Source: Microbacterium sp.
Lineage (GTDB): Bacteria; Actinomycetota; Actinomycetes; Actinomycetales; Microbacteriaceae
Length of the DNA stretch: 64,000 bases
Assembly: GCA_003248655.1 (NCBI GenBank)
Contig: QFPM01000005.1
Span: 62,001-126,000, forward strand
Direction: 5' to 3'
Below the pieces are notes generated by a model. That model searched no databases, had not been told where the DNA came from, and saw only the letters and a list, made by a program, of their open reading frames with translations. The translations under genes were made by a program, and so were the position numbers. Below, piece after piece: positions 1-7,820 of this stretch (position 1 is the stretch's first letter; every line of letters starts with the position of its first letter).

Positions 1-185
1 TCGCCGTTCCCGCGACCGGCGCCTACTGCTTCTCGCTCGCCAGCAACTACAACTACGTGCCCCGCCCGCCCGTCGTCGCCCTGCGCGGTGGCGAGGCGCG
101 CGTGATCGTGCGCGGCGAGAGCATCGACGATCTGCTCGCGCGCGACGCGGGCATCCCTACGGAAAGATCGGAAGTACACGGATGA
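1..185 (+). CDS. lysA: Diaminopimelate decarboxylase, C-terminal fragment
   Basis: Only the last 60 or so codons are present; the 5' part lies before the window. The reading frame that starts at base 3 encodes the family's C-terminal barrel, with PATGAY near the start followed by SNYNYVPRPPVV, both typical of LysA. The enzyme makes L-lysine from meso-diaminopimelate. The stop (183-185) overlaps the hom start codon in an ATGA junction, so the two genes are translationally coupled. Confidence 0.9.
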   Translation, partial: AVPATGAYCFSLASNYNYVPRPPVVALRGGEARVIVRGESIDDLLARDAGIPTERSEVHG

Positions 186-1498
186 CGACCGACTACCGCC
201 GCCTGCGCGTCGCCATGCTGGGCGCGGGAGCCGTCGGCTCCCAGGTCGCGGCGCTCCTGCGCAAGCACGGCGACGAGCTCGCCGACCGAGCGGGCGCCGC
301 GCTCGATCTCGTCGGCATCGCCGTCCGCAACCCCGACGCGCCGCGCGACGTCGACCTGCCGCGCGAGCTCTTCACGACGGATGCCGAGGAGCTCATCGTC
401 GGCGCCGACATCGTCATCGAGCTGATGGGCGGCATCGAGCCCGCGCGCGAGCAGATCCTGCTCGCGCTGAACTCCGGCGCCGACGTCGTCACGGCCAACA
501 AGGCGCTGCTCGCGACGCACGGCCCCGAGATCTTCGACGCGGCCGATCAGGTCGGCGCCTCGGTCTACTACGAGGCGGCCGCGGCCGGCGCGATCCCGAT
601 CATCCGGCCCCTGCGTGACTCGCTCGCGGGCGACCGCGTGCAGCGGATCATGGGCATCGTCAACGGCACGACGAACTACATTCTCGACCGCATGGACCGC
701 GAGGGGTCGGACTTCGGGGGCGTCCTCGCCGACGCCCAGGCGCTCGGCTACGCCGAAGCCGACCCGACGGCGGACGTCGAAGGCTTCGACGCGGCGCAGA
801 AGGCGGCGATCCTGGCATCCCTCGCCTTCCACACCGCGGTGCCGCTCGAGGCCGTGCACCGCGAAGGCATCACGCAGATCGACGCGCAGATGATGGATGC
901 CGCGCGTCACGCCGGCTACGTCATCAAGCTCCTCGCGGTGTGCGAACGGCTCCGCGAAGGCTCGGGCGACGCGATCTCGGTGCGGGTATACCCGGCGCTG
1001 ATCCCGCGCGAGCACCCGCTTGCGAGCGTGCACGGCGCGAACAACGCCGTCTTCGTGCAGGCCGAAGCCGCCGGAAACCTCATGTTCTACGGCGCGGGCG
1101 CGGGGGGCGTGCAGACGGCATCCGCCGTGCTCGGCGACGTCGTCTCGGCCGCGCGCCGACACATCGCCGGCGGCGTGGGTGTCGGCGAGTCGACGCGCGC
1201 GAACCTGCCGGTCCTGCCGATCGGTCGCGTCACGACCCGATACCAGATCACCCTCGAGGTGTCCGATGAGCCGGGCGTGCTGGCGACGGTCGCCGGCATC
1301 CTGAGCGATGGGCGCGTCTCGATCGCGACGGTCGAACAGACCGTCCTCACCCACGCGAACGGCGAGCCGGGCGTCGCGCGCATCGTGATCGGCACCCACA
1401 AGGCGCTTGAGCAGGACCTCAGCGAGACCGTCGACCGGCTCGCGACGAGCGGCGTGGTAGGACGCGTGGTGTCCGTCTTGCGCGTCGAAGGCGACTGA
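182..1498 (+). CDS. hom: Homoserine dehydrogenase
   Basis: This 438-residue enzyme reduces aspartate semialdehyde to homoserine, the branch point to threonine and methionine. The N-terminal dinucleotide-binding loop GAGAVGS lies near residues 14-20. The catalytic domain contains the family segment IVNGTTNYIL, and an ACT domain begins near residue 355 (LEVSDEPGVLATVAGI), which in this family mediates threonine feedback. The ATG start overlaps the lysA stop. It is followed by thrC after 54 nt and is part of the lysA-hom-thrC-thrB operon. In Microbacteriaceae homoserine can also enter peptidoglycan; that link is inference. Confidence 0.97.
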   Translation: MTTDYRRLRVAMLGAGAVGSQVAALLRKHGDELADRAGAALDLVGIAVRNPDAPRDVDLPRELFTTDAEELIVGADIVIELMGGIEPAREQILLALNSGADVVTANKALLATHGPEIFDAADQVGASVYYEAAAAGAIPIIRPLRDSLAGDRVQRIMGIVNGTTNYILDRMDREGSDFGGVLADAQALGYAEADPTADVEGFDAAQKAAILASLAFHTAVPLEAVHREGITQIDAQMMDAARHAGYVIKLLAVCERLREGSGDAISVRVYPALIPREHPLASVHGANNAVFVQAEAAGNLMFYGAGAGGVQTASAVLGDVVSAARRHIAGGVGVGESTRANLPVLPIGRVTTRYQITLEVSDEPGVLATVAGILSDGRVSIATVEQTVLTHANGEPGVARIVIGTHKALEQDLSETVDRLATSGVVGRVVSVLRVEGD

Positions 1499-1552
1499 CG
1501 GCGCCCGCAGGGGCGACCGAGACTGAAGACGAAAAGTACGAAGGAGATCGAC

Positions 1553-2623
1553 ATGGCACACGTCTGGCAGGGAGTCCTGCGCGAGTTCGCCGACCGGCTG
1601 GGGGTCACCGATGCCTCGACCGTCGTGACGCTCGGCGAGGGTGGCACGCCCCTTATCCCCGCGGCGGCGCTGTCGGCCAAGACCGGCGCCGACGTCTACA
1701 TCAAGTTCGAGGGTATGAACCCGACCGGGTCCTTCAAGGACCGCGGGATGACGGTCGCCCTCTCGCGCGCCGTCGAGCACGGCGCGAAGGCGGTCATCTG
1801 CGCGTCGACGGGCAACACGTCGGCCTCCGCCGCCGCCTACGCGGCGCACGCGGGCATCACCGCGGCCGTCCTCGTGCCCGAGGGCAAGATCGCGATGGGT
1901 AAGCTCAGCCAGGCCGTCATCAACGGCGGCAAGCTGATCCAGATCCGCGGCAACTTCGACGACTGCCTCGAGATCGCGCGCGAGCTCGCCGACAACTACC
2001 CCGTGCACCTGGTCAACTCGGTCAACCCGGACCGCATCGAGGGGCAGAAGACGGCGTCGTACGAGGTCGTCTCGCAACTCGGGGATGCCCCGGACTTCCA
2101 CTTCATCCCGGTCGGAAACGCCGGAAACTACACCGCCTACACGCGCGGCTACCGCGAAGAGGCCACGCGCGGCGCCTCGACGAAGGTGCCGCGGATGTTC
2201 GGCTTCCAGGCCGAGGGCTCGGCGCCGCTCGTCCGCGGCGAGGTCGTCAAGAACCCCGAGACGATCGCGTCGGCGATCCGCATCGGAAACCCCGCGTCGT
2301 GGGAGCTCGCGCTCGAAGCGCGGGATGCCACGGACGGCTGGTTCGGCGCGATCGACGATGACCGCATCCTCGCGGCGCAGAAGCTCCTGGCTTCGACGGC
2401 GGGGGTCTTCGTCGAGCCGGCATCCGCCATCTCGGTCGCGGGTCTGCTCGACCGCGCCGAGGCGGGCGTCGTCCCGGCGGGGGCGAAGGTCGTGCTCACG
2501 GTGACCGGCCACGGCCTGAAGGACCCGCAGTGGGCGCTCCGCGGCGCCGACGGGTCGGAGATCACCCCGACCGTCGTCGATGCGTCGACGAGCGAGGTCG
2601 CGTCCGTCCTCGACCTGGCCTGA
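1553..2623 (+). CDS. thrC: Threonine synthase
   Basis: A 356-residue PLP-dependent enzyme that converts O-phosphohomoserine to threonine. The PLP lysine is K62 in TGSFKDRGM, and the phosphate-binding loop STGNTSA follows. The size matches the short actinobacterial ThrC form. A good ribosome binding site (AAGGAG) precedes the ATG. The thrB start lies only 2 nt after the stop, so translation of the two is likely coupled. Confidence 0.97.
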   Translation: MAHVWQGVLREFADRLGVTDASTVVTLGEGGTPLIPAAALSAKTGADVYIKFEGMNPTGSFKDRGMTVALSRAVEHGAKAVICASTGNTSASAAAYAAHAGITAAVLVPEGKIAMGKLSQAVINGGKLIQIRGNFDDCLEIARELADNYPVHLVNSVNPDRIEGQKTASYEVVSQLGDAPDFHFIPVGNAGNYTAYTRGYREEATRGASTKVPRMFGFQAEGSAPLVRGEVVKNPETIASAIRIGNPASWELALEARDATDGWFGAIDDDRILAAQKLLASTAGVFVEPASAISVAGLLDRAEAGVVPAGAKVVLTVTGHGLKDPQWALRGADGSEITPTVVDASTSEVASVLDLA

Positions 2624-2625
2624 CG

Positions 2626-3582
2626 GTGAACGCCTCCGCCCTCGTGAGCGCGCCGCGCGCGGTCGCGGTGCGCGTGCCCGCGACGAGCGCGAACCTCGGG
2701 CCCGGCTTCGACACGCTCGGGCTCGCGCTGAGCGTGTACGACGAGCTCGTGGTCACGGCGCTTCCCGAGCCGGGGCTCGAGATCATCGTGACGGGCGAGG
2801 GCGCGGCCGAGGTGCCCACGGATGCCTCGCACCTCGTCGTGCGCTCGATGGCGTACGCGTTCGAGGCAGTGGGGCGGGAGTTTCCCGGCATCCGACTCGA
2901 GGCGAACAACGCGATCCCGCACGGGCGCGGCATGGGCTCGTCGGGGGCGGCGGTCGTCGCAGGGCTCCTCGCTGCGAAGGGCCTGCTCGCGGGCGACGTC
3001 GAGTTCGGCGCCGACACGCTCCTGCGGCTCGCCACCGAGCTCGAAGGGCACCCCGACAACGTCGCGCCGGCCCTGTTCGGCGGACTCACGATCGCGTGGA
3101 TGGATGAGGGTGGGCCGCAGCACAAGAAGCTCCTCGTGCACCGCGGTGTCTCGCCGCTCGTGTTCGTCCCCGACTTCACGATGTCGACGTCGGTCGCCCG
3201 TTCGCTCGCGCCGTTGCAGGTGACCCGCGAGGATGCCGTGTTCAACGTGTCGCGGTCGGCGCTGCTGATCGCCGCGCTCATGCAGAGCCCCGAGCTGCTG
3301 ATGGCCGCGACGGAAGACAAGCTGCACCAGTCGTATCGCGCGCAGGCGATGCCCGCGACCGACGCGCTCGTGCGGGCGCTGCGCGCCGAGGGGTTCGCGG
3401 CGGTCGTGTCGGGTGCAGGGCCCAGCGTGCTCGTCCTCGCCGACGGGCCCGGCCGTCGCCTCGACGCCGCGCGCGTCGCGGCATCCGCCACGGACACCCC
3501 GTGGGAGCCCCTCATGCTGGCCGTCGATGTGAGGGGTGGTACAGTGAGGGACTATACGGAGGGTTCCACGGGTCACCCGTGA
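2626..3582 (+). CDS. thrB: Homoserine kinase
   Basis: A 318-residue GHMP-family kinase that phosphorylates homoserine for ThrC. The GTG at 2626 is chosen because it lies 2 nt after the thrC stop and gives the expected N-terminus with VPATSANLGPGFD. The ATP-binding GHMP motif PHGRGMGSSGAA spans about residues 98-109. The stop codon lies inside a perfect 7-1-7 palindrome (3567-3581). Confidence 0.95.
   Translation: MNASALVSAPRAVAVRVPATSANLGPGFDTLGLALSVYDELVVTALPEPGLEIIVTGEGAAEVPTDASHLVVRSMAYAFEAVGREFPGIRLEANNAIPHGRGMGSSGAAVVAGLLAAKGLLAGDVEFGADTLLRLATELEGHPDNVAPALFGGLTIAWMDEGGPQHKKLLVHRGVSPLVFVPDFTMSTSVARSLAPLQVTREDAVFNVSRSALLIAALMQSPELLMAATEDKLHQSYRAQAMPATDALVRALRAEGFAAVVSGAGPSVLVLADGPGRRLDAARVAASATDTPWEPLMLAVDVRGGTVRDYTEGSTGHP
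3567..3581. promoter_or_regulatory. Palindrome at the thrB stop / rho leader
   Basis: CACGGGT-C-ACCCGTG is a perfect 7-1-7 inverted repeat covering the end of thrB. It begins the 149-nt thrB-rho spacer. It could be an operator or a weak terminator stem; no T-tract follows. A TATACG hexamer lies just upstream. Confidence 0.4.
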
Positions 3583-3731
3583 ATCTGGCCTCCGTCGCAA
3601 TTCTGCGAACCCCCGCATAACCACCCCTGCACCAGCACCCTTACCGGTGCGGGCGCGTGTGGGTCAGCGCCTGTCGTGGACGGCGCGCGTGCGGATCTGT
3701 CCTGTCCACACCCCCTATTGAAGGAGAACTC

Positions 3732-5621
3732 GTGGAGTCCCTCTCCGAGATCGAGACCCAGAACGACGACGCCGTGCGCGAGGATGCCGCGTCGCCCGAG
3801 ACCACCGAGGCGCCCGTCGAGTCGGCGTCCGCTGACGAGGCGCCGGTTGAGGCGCCGGTTGCCGACGACGCGCCCGTTGCTGAGGCGCCGGTTGCCGACG
3901 AGGCACCCGTGAAGGCGCCGCGAAAGCGCGCGCCGCGCCGCGCGAAGAGCTCCGACGTGCCGGCCGAGCCGGTCGCCGAGGCTGCCGCGGAGCCCACTGC
4001 CGAGACGGATGCCGAGGTTGCGGTCGACGCAGTCGTCGACGCACCCGCCGACGCGCCCGCCGAGCAGGCCGACGCGGGTGAGAGCCCCGCGCCCGAGCAG
4101 GCCGGCGCGCCCGCCGAGGGCGAGACCCCCGCGGCCGAGGGCGACGCACAGCCCGCCGAGGGTGAGACCCCGTCCCGCTCGCGCAGCCGCTCGCGCAGCC
4201 GTAGCCGCGGCCGCGGCCAGAAGCCCGAGGGCGCGAACCAGAACGGCGGCCAGCAGAACGGTGGCGCCCAGAACGGCGGTCAGCAGAACGGCGCGCCGGC
4301 ACCCGCCGACACGGCATCCGATGTCGACGGCGACGACCAGGGCCAGGGTCGTGGTCGCCAGCGTAACAAGCGCCGCCCGCAGGGCCAGAACGGCGGCGAC
4401 GAGTTTGAGACCGAGATCGGCGAGGACGACATCCTCATTCCGATCGCCGGCATCCTCGACGTGCTCGACAACTACGCGTTCGTGCGCACGACCGGGTACC
4501 TGCCCGGGCCCAGCGACGTCTACGTCTCGCTCGGCCAGGTCAAGAAGTACAACCTGCGCAAGGGCGACGCCGTCGTCGGCGCGATCAAGCAGCCGCGCGA
4601 GGGCGAGCAGTCGAGCCGCCAGAAGTACAACGCGCTCGTCAAGGTCGACGCGATCAACGGCCTGTCGGTCGACGACGCCGCGACCCGCGTCGAGTTCGGC
4701 GCGCTGACGCCCCTGTACCCGCAGGAGCGCCTGCGCCTCGAGACCGCGCCCGAGAAGCTCACGCAGCGCATCATCGACCTCGTCGCACCGATCGGCAAGG
4801 GCCAGCGCGGCCTCATCGTCGCGCCGCCGAAGGCCGGCAAGACGATCGTCCTGCAGCAGATCGCGAACGCGATCGCGCAGAACAACCCCGAGGTGCACCT
4901 CATGGTCGTGCTCGTCGACGAGCGTCCCGAAGAGGTCACCGACATGCAGCGCACGGTCAAGGGCGAGGTCATCGCCTCGACCTTCGACCGCCCCGCCGAG
5001 GACCACACGACGGTCGCCGAGCTCGCGATCGAGCGTGCCAAGCGCCTCGTGGAGCTCGGCCGCGATGTCGTCGTGCTGCTCGACTCGATCACGCGCCTCG
5101 GCCGTGCCTACAACATCTCGGCGCCGACCTCCGGTCGCGTGCTGAGCGGTGGCGTGGATGCCTCGGCGCTCTACCCGCCCAAGCGCTTCTTCGGCGCGGC
5201 GCGCAACATCGAGAACGGCGGATCGCTCACGATCCTCGCCACCGCGCTCGTCGAGACCGGGTCCAAGATGGACGAGGTCATCTTCGAGGAGTTCAAGGGC
5301 ACCGGCAATAGCGAGCTGCGCCTGTCGCGTCAGCTCGCCGACAAGCGGATCTTCCCCGCGGTCGACGTCAACGCGTCGTCCACGCGCCGTGAAGAGATGC
5401 TGCTGAGCCCCGACGAGGTCAAGATCACCTGGAAGCTGCGTCGCGCCCTCGCGGGCCTCGACCAGCAGCAGGCGCTCGAGGTCGTGCTCGGCAAGCTCAA
5501 GGAGACGACGTCGAACGTCGAGTTCCTGCTGCAGATGCAGAACGTGCAGATGCAGACCGTGGCGTCGAAGTCGGCATCCGCCGGTGGACACAGCCACGGG
5601 CACGAGAACAGCATCCGCTGA
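3732..5621 (+). CDS. rho: Transcription termination factor Rho
   Basis: A 629-residue hexameric RNA helicase that terminates transcription. The GTG at 3732 is preceded by AAGGAGA (3721-3727), which fixes the start. Residues 1 to about 225 form a long low-complexity extension: first acidic Ala/Pro/Glu repeats, then an Arg-Ser run (SRSRSRSRSRSRGRG, near residue 150), then Asn/Gln/Gly repeats (NGGQQNG). The RNA-binding fold (ILIPIAGILDVLDNYAFVRT) and a conserved ATPase core follow, with Walker A PPKAGKT near residue 365. Such extensions are known in high-GC Gram-positive Rho proteins. prfA starts 3 nt after the stop. Confidence 0.97.
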   Translation: MESLSEIETQNDDAVREDAASPETTEAPVESASADEAPVEAPVADDAPVAEAPVADEAPVKAPRKRAPRRAKSSDVPAEPVAEAAAEPTAETDAEVAVDAVVDAPADAPAEQADAGESPAPEQAGAPAEGETPAAEGDAQPAEGETPSRSRSRSRSRSRGRGQKPEGANQNGGQQNGGAQNGGQQNGAPAPADTASDVDGDDQGQGRGRQRNKRRPQGQNGGDEFETEIGEDDILIPIAGILDVLDNYAFVRTTGYLPGPSDVYVSLGQVKKYNLRKGDAVVGAIKQPREGEQSSRQKYNALVKVDAINGLSVDDAATRVEFGALTPLYPQERLRLETAPEKLTQRIIDLVAPIGKGQRGLIVAPPKAGKTIVLQQIANAIAQNNPEVHLMVVLVDERPEEVTDMQRTVKGEVIASTFDRPAEDHTTVAELAIERAKRLVELGRDVVVLLDSITRLGRAYNISAPTSGRVLSGGVDASALYPPKRFFGAARNIENGGSLTILATALVETGSKMDEVIFEEFKGTGNSELRLSRQLADKRIFPAVDVNASSTRREEMLLSPDEVKITWKLRRALAGLDQQQALEVVLGKLKETTSNVEFLLQMQNVQMQTVASKSASAGGHSHGHENSIR

Positions 5622-5624
5622 GTC

Positions 5625-6701
5625 GTGTTCGAGTCCGTCCAGGGGCTGATCGACGAGCACAGAGCGGTTCAGGAGGAGCTCTCCGACCCCGCCGTGCACG
5701 CCGACGCCGCCCGCGCGAAGCGCGTCAACCGGCGTTACGCCGAGTTGTCGCGCATCGTCGCGGCGCACGAGGCGTGGCGTGCGGCATCCGATGATCTGGA
5801 TGCCGCGCGCGAGCTCGCGCGCGAAGACGAGGCGTTCGCCGACGAGGTTCCGGGGCTTGAAGAGCACGTCGCCGCGGCGCAGGAGAAGCTGCGGCGCCTG
5901 CTCATTCCGCGCGACCCGGATGACGCGCGCGACGTCATCATGGAGATCAAGGCGGGTGAGGGCGGCGCCGAGTCGGCGCTGTTCGCCGCCGACCTCCTGC
6001 GGATGTATCTGCAGTACGCGGCATCCAAGGGCTGGAAGACCGAACTCCTCGAGCGCACCGAGTCGGACCTCGGGGGCTACAAGGACGTGCAGGTCGCGAT
6101 CAAGGGGTCCTCGACCGACCCGGCGCAGGGCGTGTGGGCGCACCTGAAGTACGAGGGCGGGGTGCACCGCGTGCAGCGGGTGCCCGCGACCGAGTCGCAG
6201 GGGCGCATCCACACCTCGACGACGGGTGTGCTGGTGTTCCCGGAGGTCGACGAGCCCGAAGAGGTCCAGATCGACCCGAACGACCTGCGCATCGACGTGT
6301 ACCGCTCGTCGGGCCCGGGTGGGCAGTCGGTCAACACGACCGACTCGGCCGTGCGGATCACCCATATCCCGACCGGGATCGTCGTGTCGATGCAGAACGA
6401 GAAGAGCCAGCTGCAAAACCGCGAGGCCGGCATGCGGGTGCTGCGCGCGCGCCTGCTCGCCAAGCAGCAGGAAGAGCTGGATGCCGCGGCATCCGACGCC
6501 CGCCGCTCGCAGATCCGCGGGATGGACCGGTCCGAGCGCATCCGCACCTATAACTTCCCCGAGAACCGCATCGCCGACCACCGCACCGGCTACAAGGCGT
6601 ACAACCTCGACCAGGTCATGAACGGCGCCCTCGACCCGATCGTCGAGTCGGCAATCACCGCCGACGAAGAGGCCCGGTTGGCGGCGCTTGCGGGGGAGTG
6701 A
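5625..6701 (+). CDS. prfA: Peptide chain release factor 1
   Basis: A 358-residue class I release factor that reads UAA and UAG. The catalytic GGQ motif is residues 232-234 (SSGPGGQSVNTTDSAV), the target of PrmC methylation. It starts with GTG (MFESVQGLIDEH) 3 nt after the rho stop. The methyltransferase gene prmC, usually adjacent, is here about 7.5 kb downstream. Confidence 0.97.
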   Translation: MFESVQGLIDEHRAVQEELSDPAVHADAARAKRVNRRYAELSRIVAAHEAWRAASDDLDAARELAREDEAFADEVPGLEEHVAAAQEKLRRLLIPRDPDDARDVIMEIKAGEGGAESALFAADLLRMYLQYAASKGWKTELLERTESDLGGYKDVQVAIKGSSTDPAQGVWAHLKYEGGVHRVQRVPATESQGRIHTSTTGVLVFPEVDEPEEVQIDPNDLRIDVYRSSGPGGQSVNTTDSAVRITHIPTGIVVSMQNEKSQLQNREAGMRVLRARLLAKQQEELDAAASDARRSQIRGMDRSERIRTYNFPENRIADHRTGYKAYNLDQVMNGALDPIVESAITADEEARLAALAGE

Positions 6702-6734
6702 CTGAGCTTCGGCGCCTTCGGCTGGTACCGGCCG

Positions 6735-6810
6735 AACTGCAAGGCCCCACCGGTGACACGCCGCCGTGCGGCGCACGCGCCCGGCGTGTCGCGCACGATC
6801 CCTTGCAATC
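6735..6810. repeat. Intergenic hairpin element, family 1, copy A
   Basis: A 76-bp imperfect inverted repeat downstream of prfA. The outer arm AACTGCAAGG pairs with CCTTGCAAT, and inner GACACGCCG pairs with CGGCGTGTC. The element at 39792-39867 has the same length, with the outer and inner arm motifs at identical offsets. Possible terminator or mobile miniature element. Confidence 0.7.
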
Positions 6811-6859
6811 CGGTCCCAGGCCCGGTGCGGCGCGCGCGGGCTCGCACCCGCCGTCGCGC

Positions 6860-6865
6860 TACGCT
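6860..6865 (+). promoter_or_regulatory. Putative -10 (TACGCT), leaderless
   Basis: TACGCT ends 6 nt before the ATG at 6872, with no ribosome binding site between, so transcription probably starts at or next to the start codon. Confidence 0.45.
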
Positions 6866-6871
6866 CAGCGC

Positions 6872-7273
6872 ATGATCACCTTTCTCATCCGCGCGCTGAT
6901 CTTCGTTGTGTCGGCCGGCGTCGGGCTCATCGTCGCCGATCTCGTCCTCGAGGGCTTCACGATCGACTGGAGTCACTGGTGGGGGTTCGTTCTCGCCGTC
7001 GTGATCTTCGCGGTGCTGCAGAGCGTGCTCGCGCCGTGGCTCTTCAAAGTTGCGCGGAAGAACGCGCCGGCGCTCCTCGGCGGCATCGGCATCGTCTCGA
7101 CCTTCGCCGCGCTCGTGATCACGGCACTCATCCCCGGCGCAGGTCTCAGCATCGGCCTGCCGTGGTGGACCTGGGTCGTCGCGCCCCTCATCGTGTGGCT
7201 CGTGACGGCGCTCGCGGCGCTGTTCCTGCCGGGCCTCCTCCTCAAGAAGAAGGTCGACCAGCGGCGCAGTTGA
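6872..7273 (+). CDS. Small integral membrane protein, holin superfamily IV-like
   Basis: A 133-residue protein with four predicted hydrophobic helices and a basic C-terminus (LLKKKVDQRR). It resembles the DUF/holin superfamily of phage-holin-like membrane proteins common in actinobacterial chromosomes. ATG 6872 is chosen because the hydrophobic start MITFLIRALIFVV begins there and a -10 hexamer sits 6 nt upstream. No phage genes lie nearby, so a lytic role is not supported. It is the first gene of the segment separating prfA from prmC. Confidence 0.7.
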   Translation: MITFLIRALIFVVSAGVGLIVADLVLEGFTIDWSHWWGFVLAVVIFAVLQSVLAPWLFKVARKNAPALLGGIGIVSTFAALVITALIPGAGLSIGLPWWTWVVAPLIVWLVTALAALFLPGLLLKKKVDQRRS

Positions 7274-7289
7274 TGGCGCGACGACGGGA

Positions 7290-7295
7290 TAGCCT
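7290..7295 (+). promoter_or_regulatory. Putative -10 (TAGCCT), leaderless
   Basis: TAGCCT lies 7 nt before the ATG at 7303, without a ribosome binding site between. Confidence 0.45.
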
Positions 7296-7302
7296 GAGCC
7301 GC

Positions 7303-7668
7303 ATGACAGACGACGTTCGCAACGTCCAACAGGCACTCTCCGCCGTCAGCGAGTATTGGCAGCCCCACCGACTCACGAGCATCAACGACTACGACGTCAA
7401 AGTGGTCAAGCTGAAAGGCGAGTTCGTCTGGCATTCCCACCCTGACACCGATGAGTTGTTCATGGTGGTGAGTGGCCAGCTGACGATCCAACTCCGCGAC
7501 AGAGATGTCGTCCTGCACCAGGACGATGTCTTCGTCGTTCCGAAGGGCGTTGAGCACTGCCCGAAGGCGAGCGAAGAGGTGCAGGTGATCCTCTTCGAGC
7601 CGAAGGGGACCGTCAATACGGGGGATGCCGGTGGTGACCGCACTTCGTCCCTGCGCGAGCTCGATTGA
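7303..7668 (+). CDS. Cupin-domain protein
   Basis: A 121-residue single-domain cupin. The first cupin motif is visible as HSHPDTDELF, giving two histidines and a glutamate for metal binding. The second motif, VPKGVEHCPKA, supplies the last histidine. Function and substrate cannot be assigned; stand-alone cupins of this size include isomerases, dioxygenases and binding proteins. ATG 7303 is preferred to an in-frame ATG ten codons upstream because of the -10 hexamer before it. Confidence 0.75.
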   Translation: MTDDVRNVQQALSAVSEYWQPHRLTSINDYDVKVVKLKGEFVWHSHPDTDELFMVVSGQLTIQLRDRDVVLHQDDVFVVPKGVEHCPKASEEVQVILFEPKGTVNTGDAGGDRTSSLRELD

Positions 7669-7807
7669 GACGTTGTCGCGTAGCACGAAGGTCCGACAGT
7701 GGAACCGGTTACCTGGGGGGTTATCCACAGGAAGAATGCCAGATCATCCTTAAATAAGTCTCACCATTGTTAGCTCATTTGTTCTATACTTTGTCGCGCA
7801 ATGGTCG

Positions 7808-7813
7808 TAAACT
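7808..7813 (+). promoter_or_regulatory. Putative -10 (TAAACT), leaderless
   Basis: TAAACT lies 7 nt before ATG 7821 in an unusually AT-rich intergenic stretch (about 7740-7815) compared with the rest of the window. A second -10-like TATACT is at 7785-7790. Confidence 0.4.
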
Positions 7814-7820
7814 AGGGCAC

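Noticed and set aside
53..2512. Long minus-strand open frame opposite hom and thrC
   Set aside because: Antisense shadow of GC-rich genes; no start context and composition unlike a protein.
3840..3910. Short DNA repeats as a possible CRISPR or VNTR
   Set aside because: They encode the Ala/Pro/Glu repeats of Rho in frame and lack spacer structure.
3573..6776. 1,067-codon minus-strand frame opposite rho and prfA
   Set aside because: Shadow frame; the plus-strand genes are unmistakable.
6872..7273. Prophage suggested by the holin-like protein
   Set aside because: No integrase, capsid, terminase or lysin gene is near; the family is common in chromosomes.
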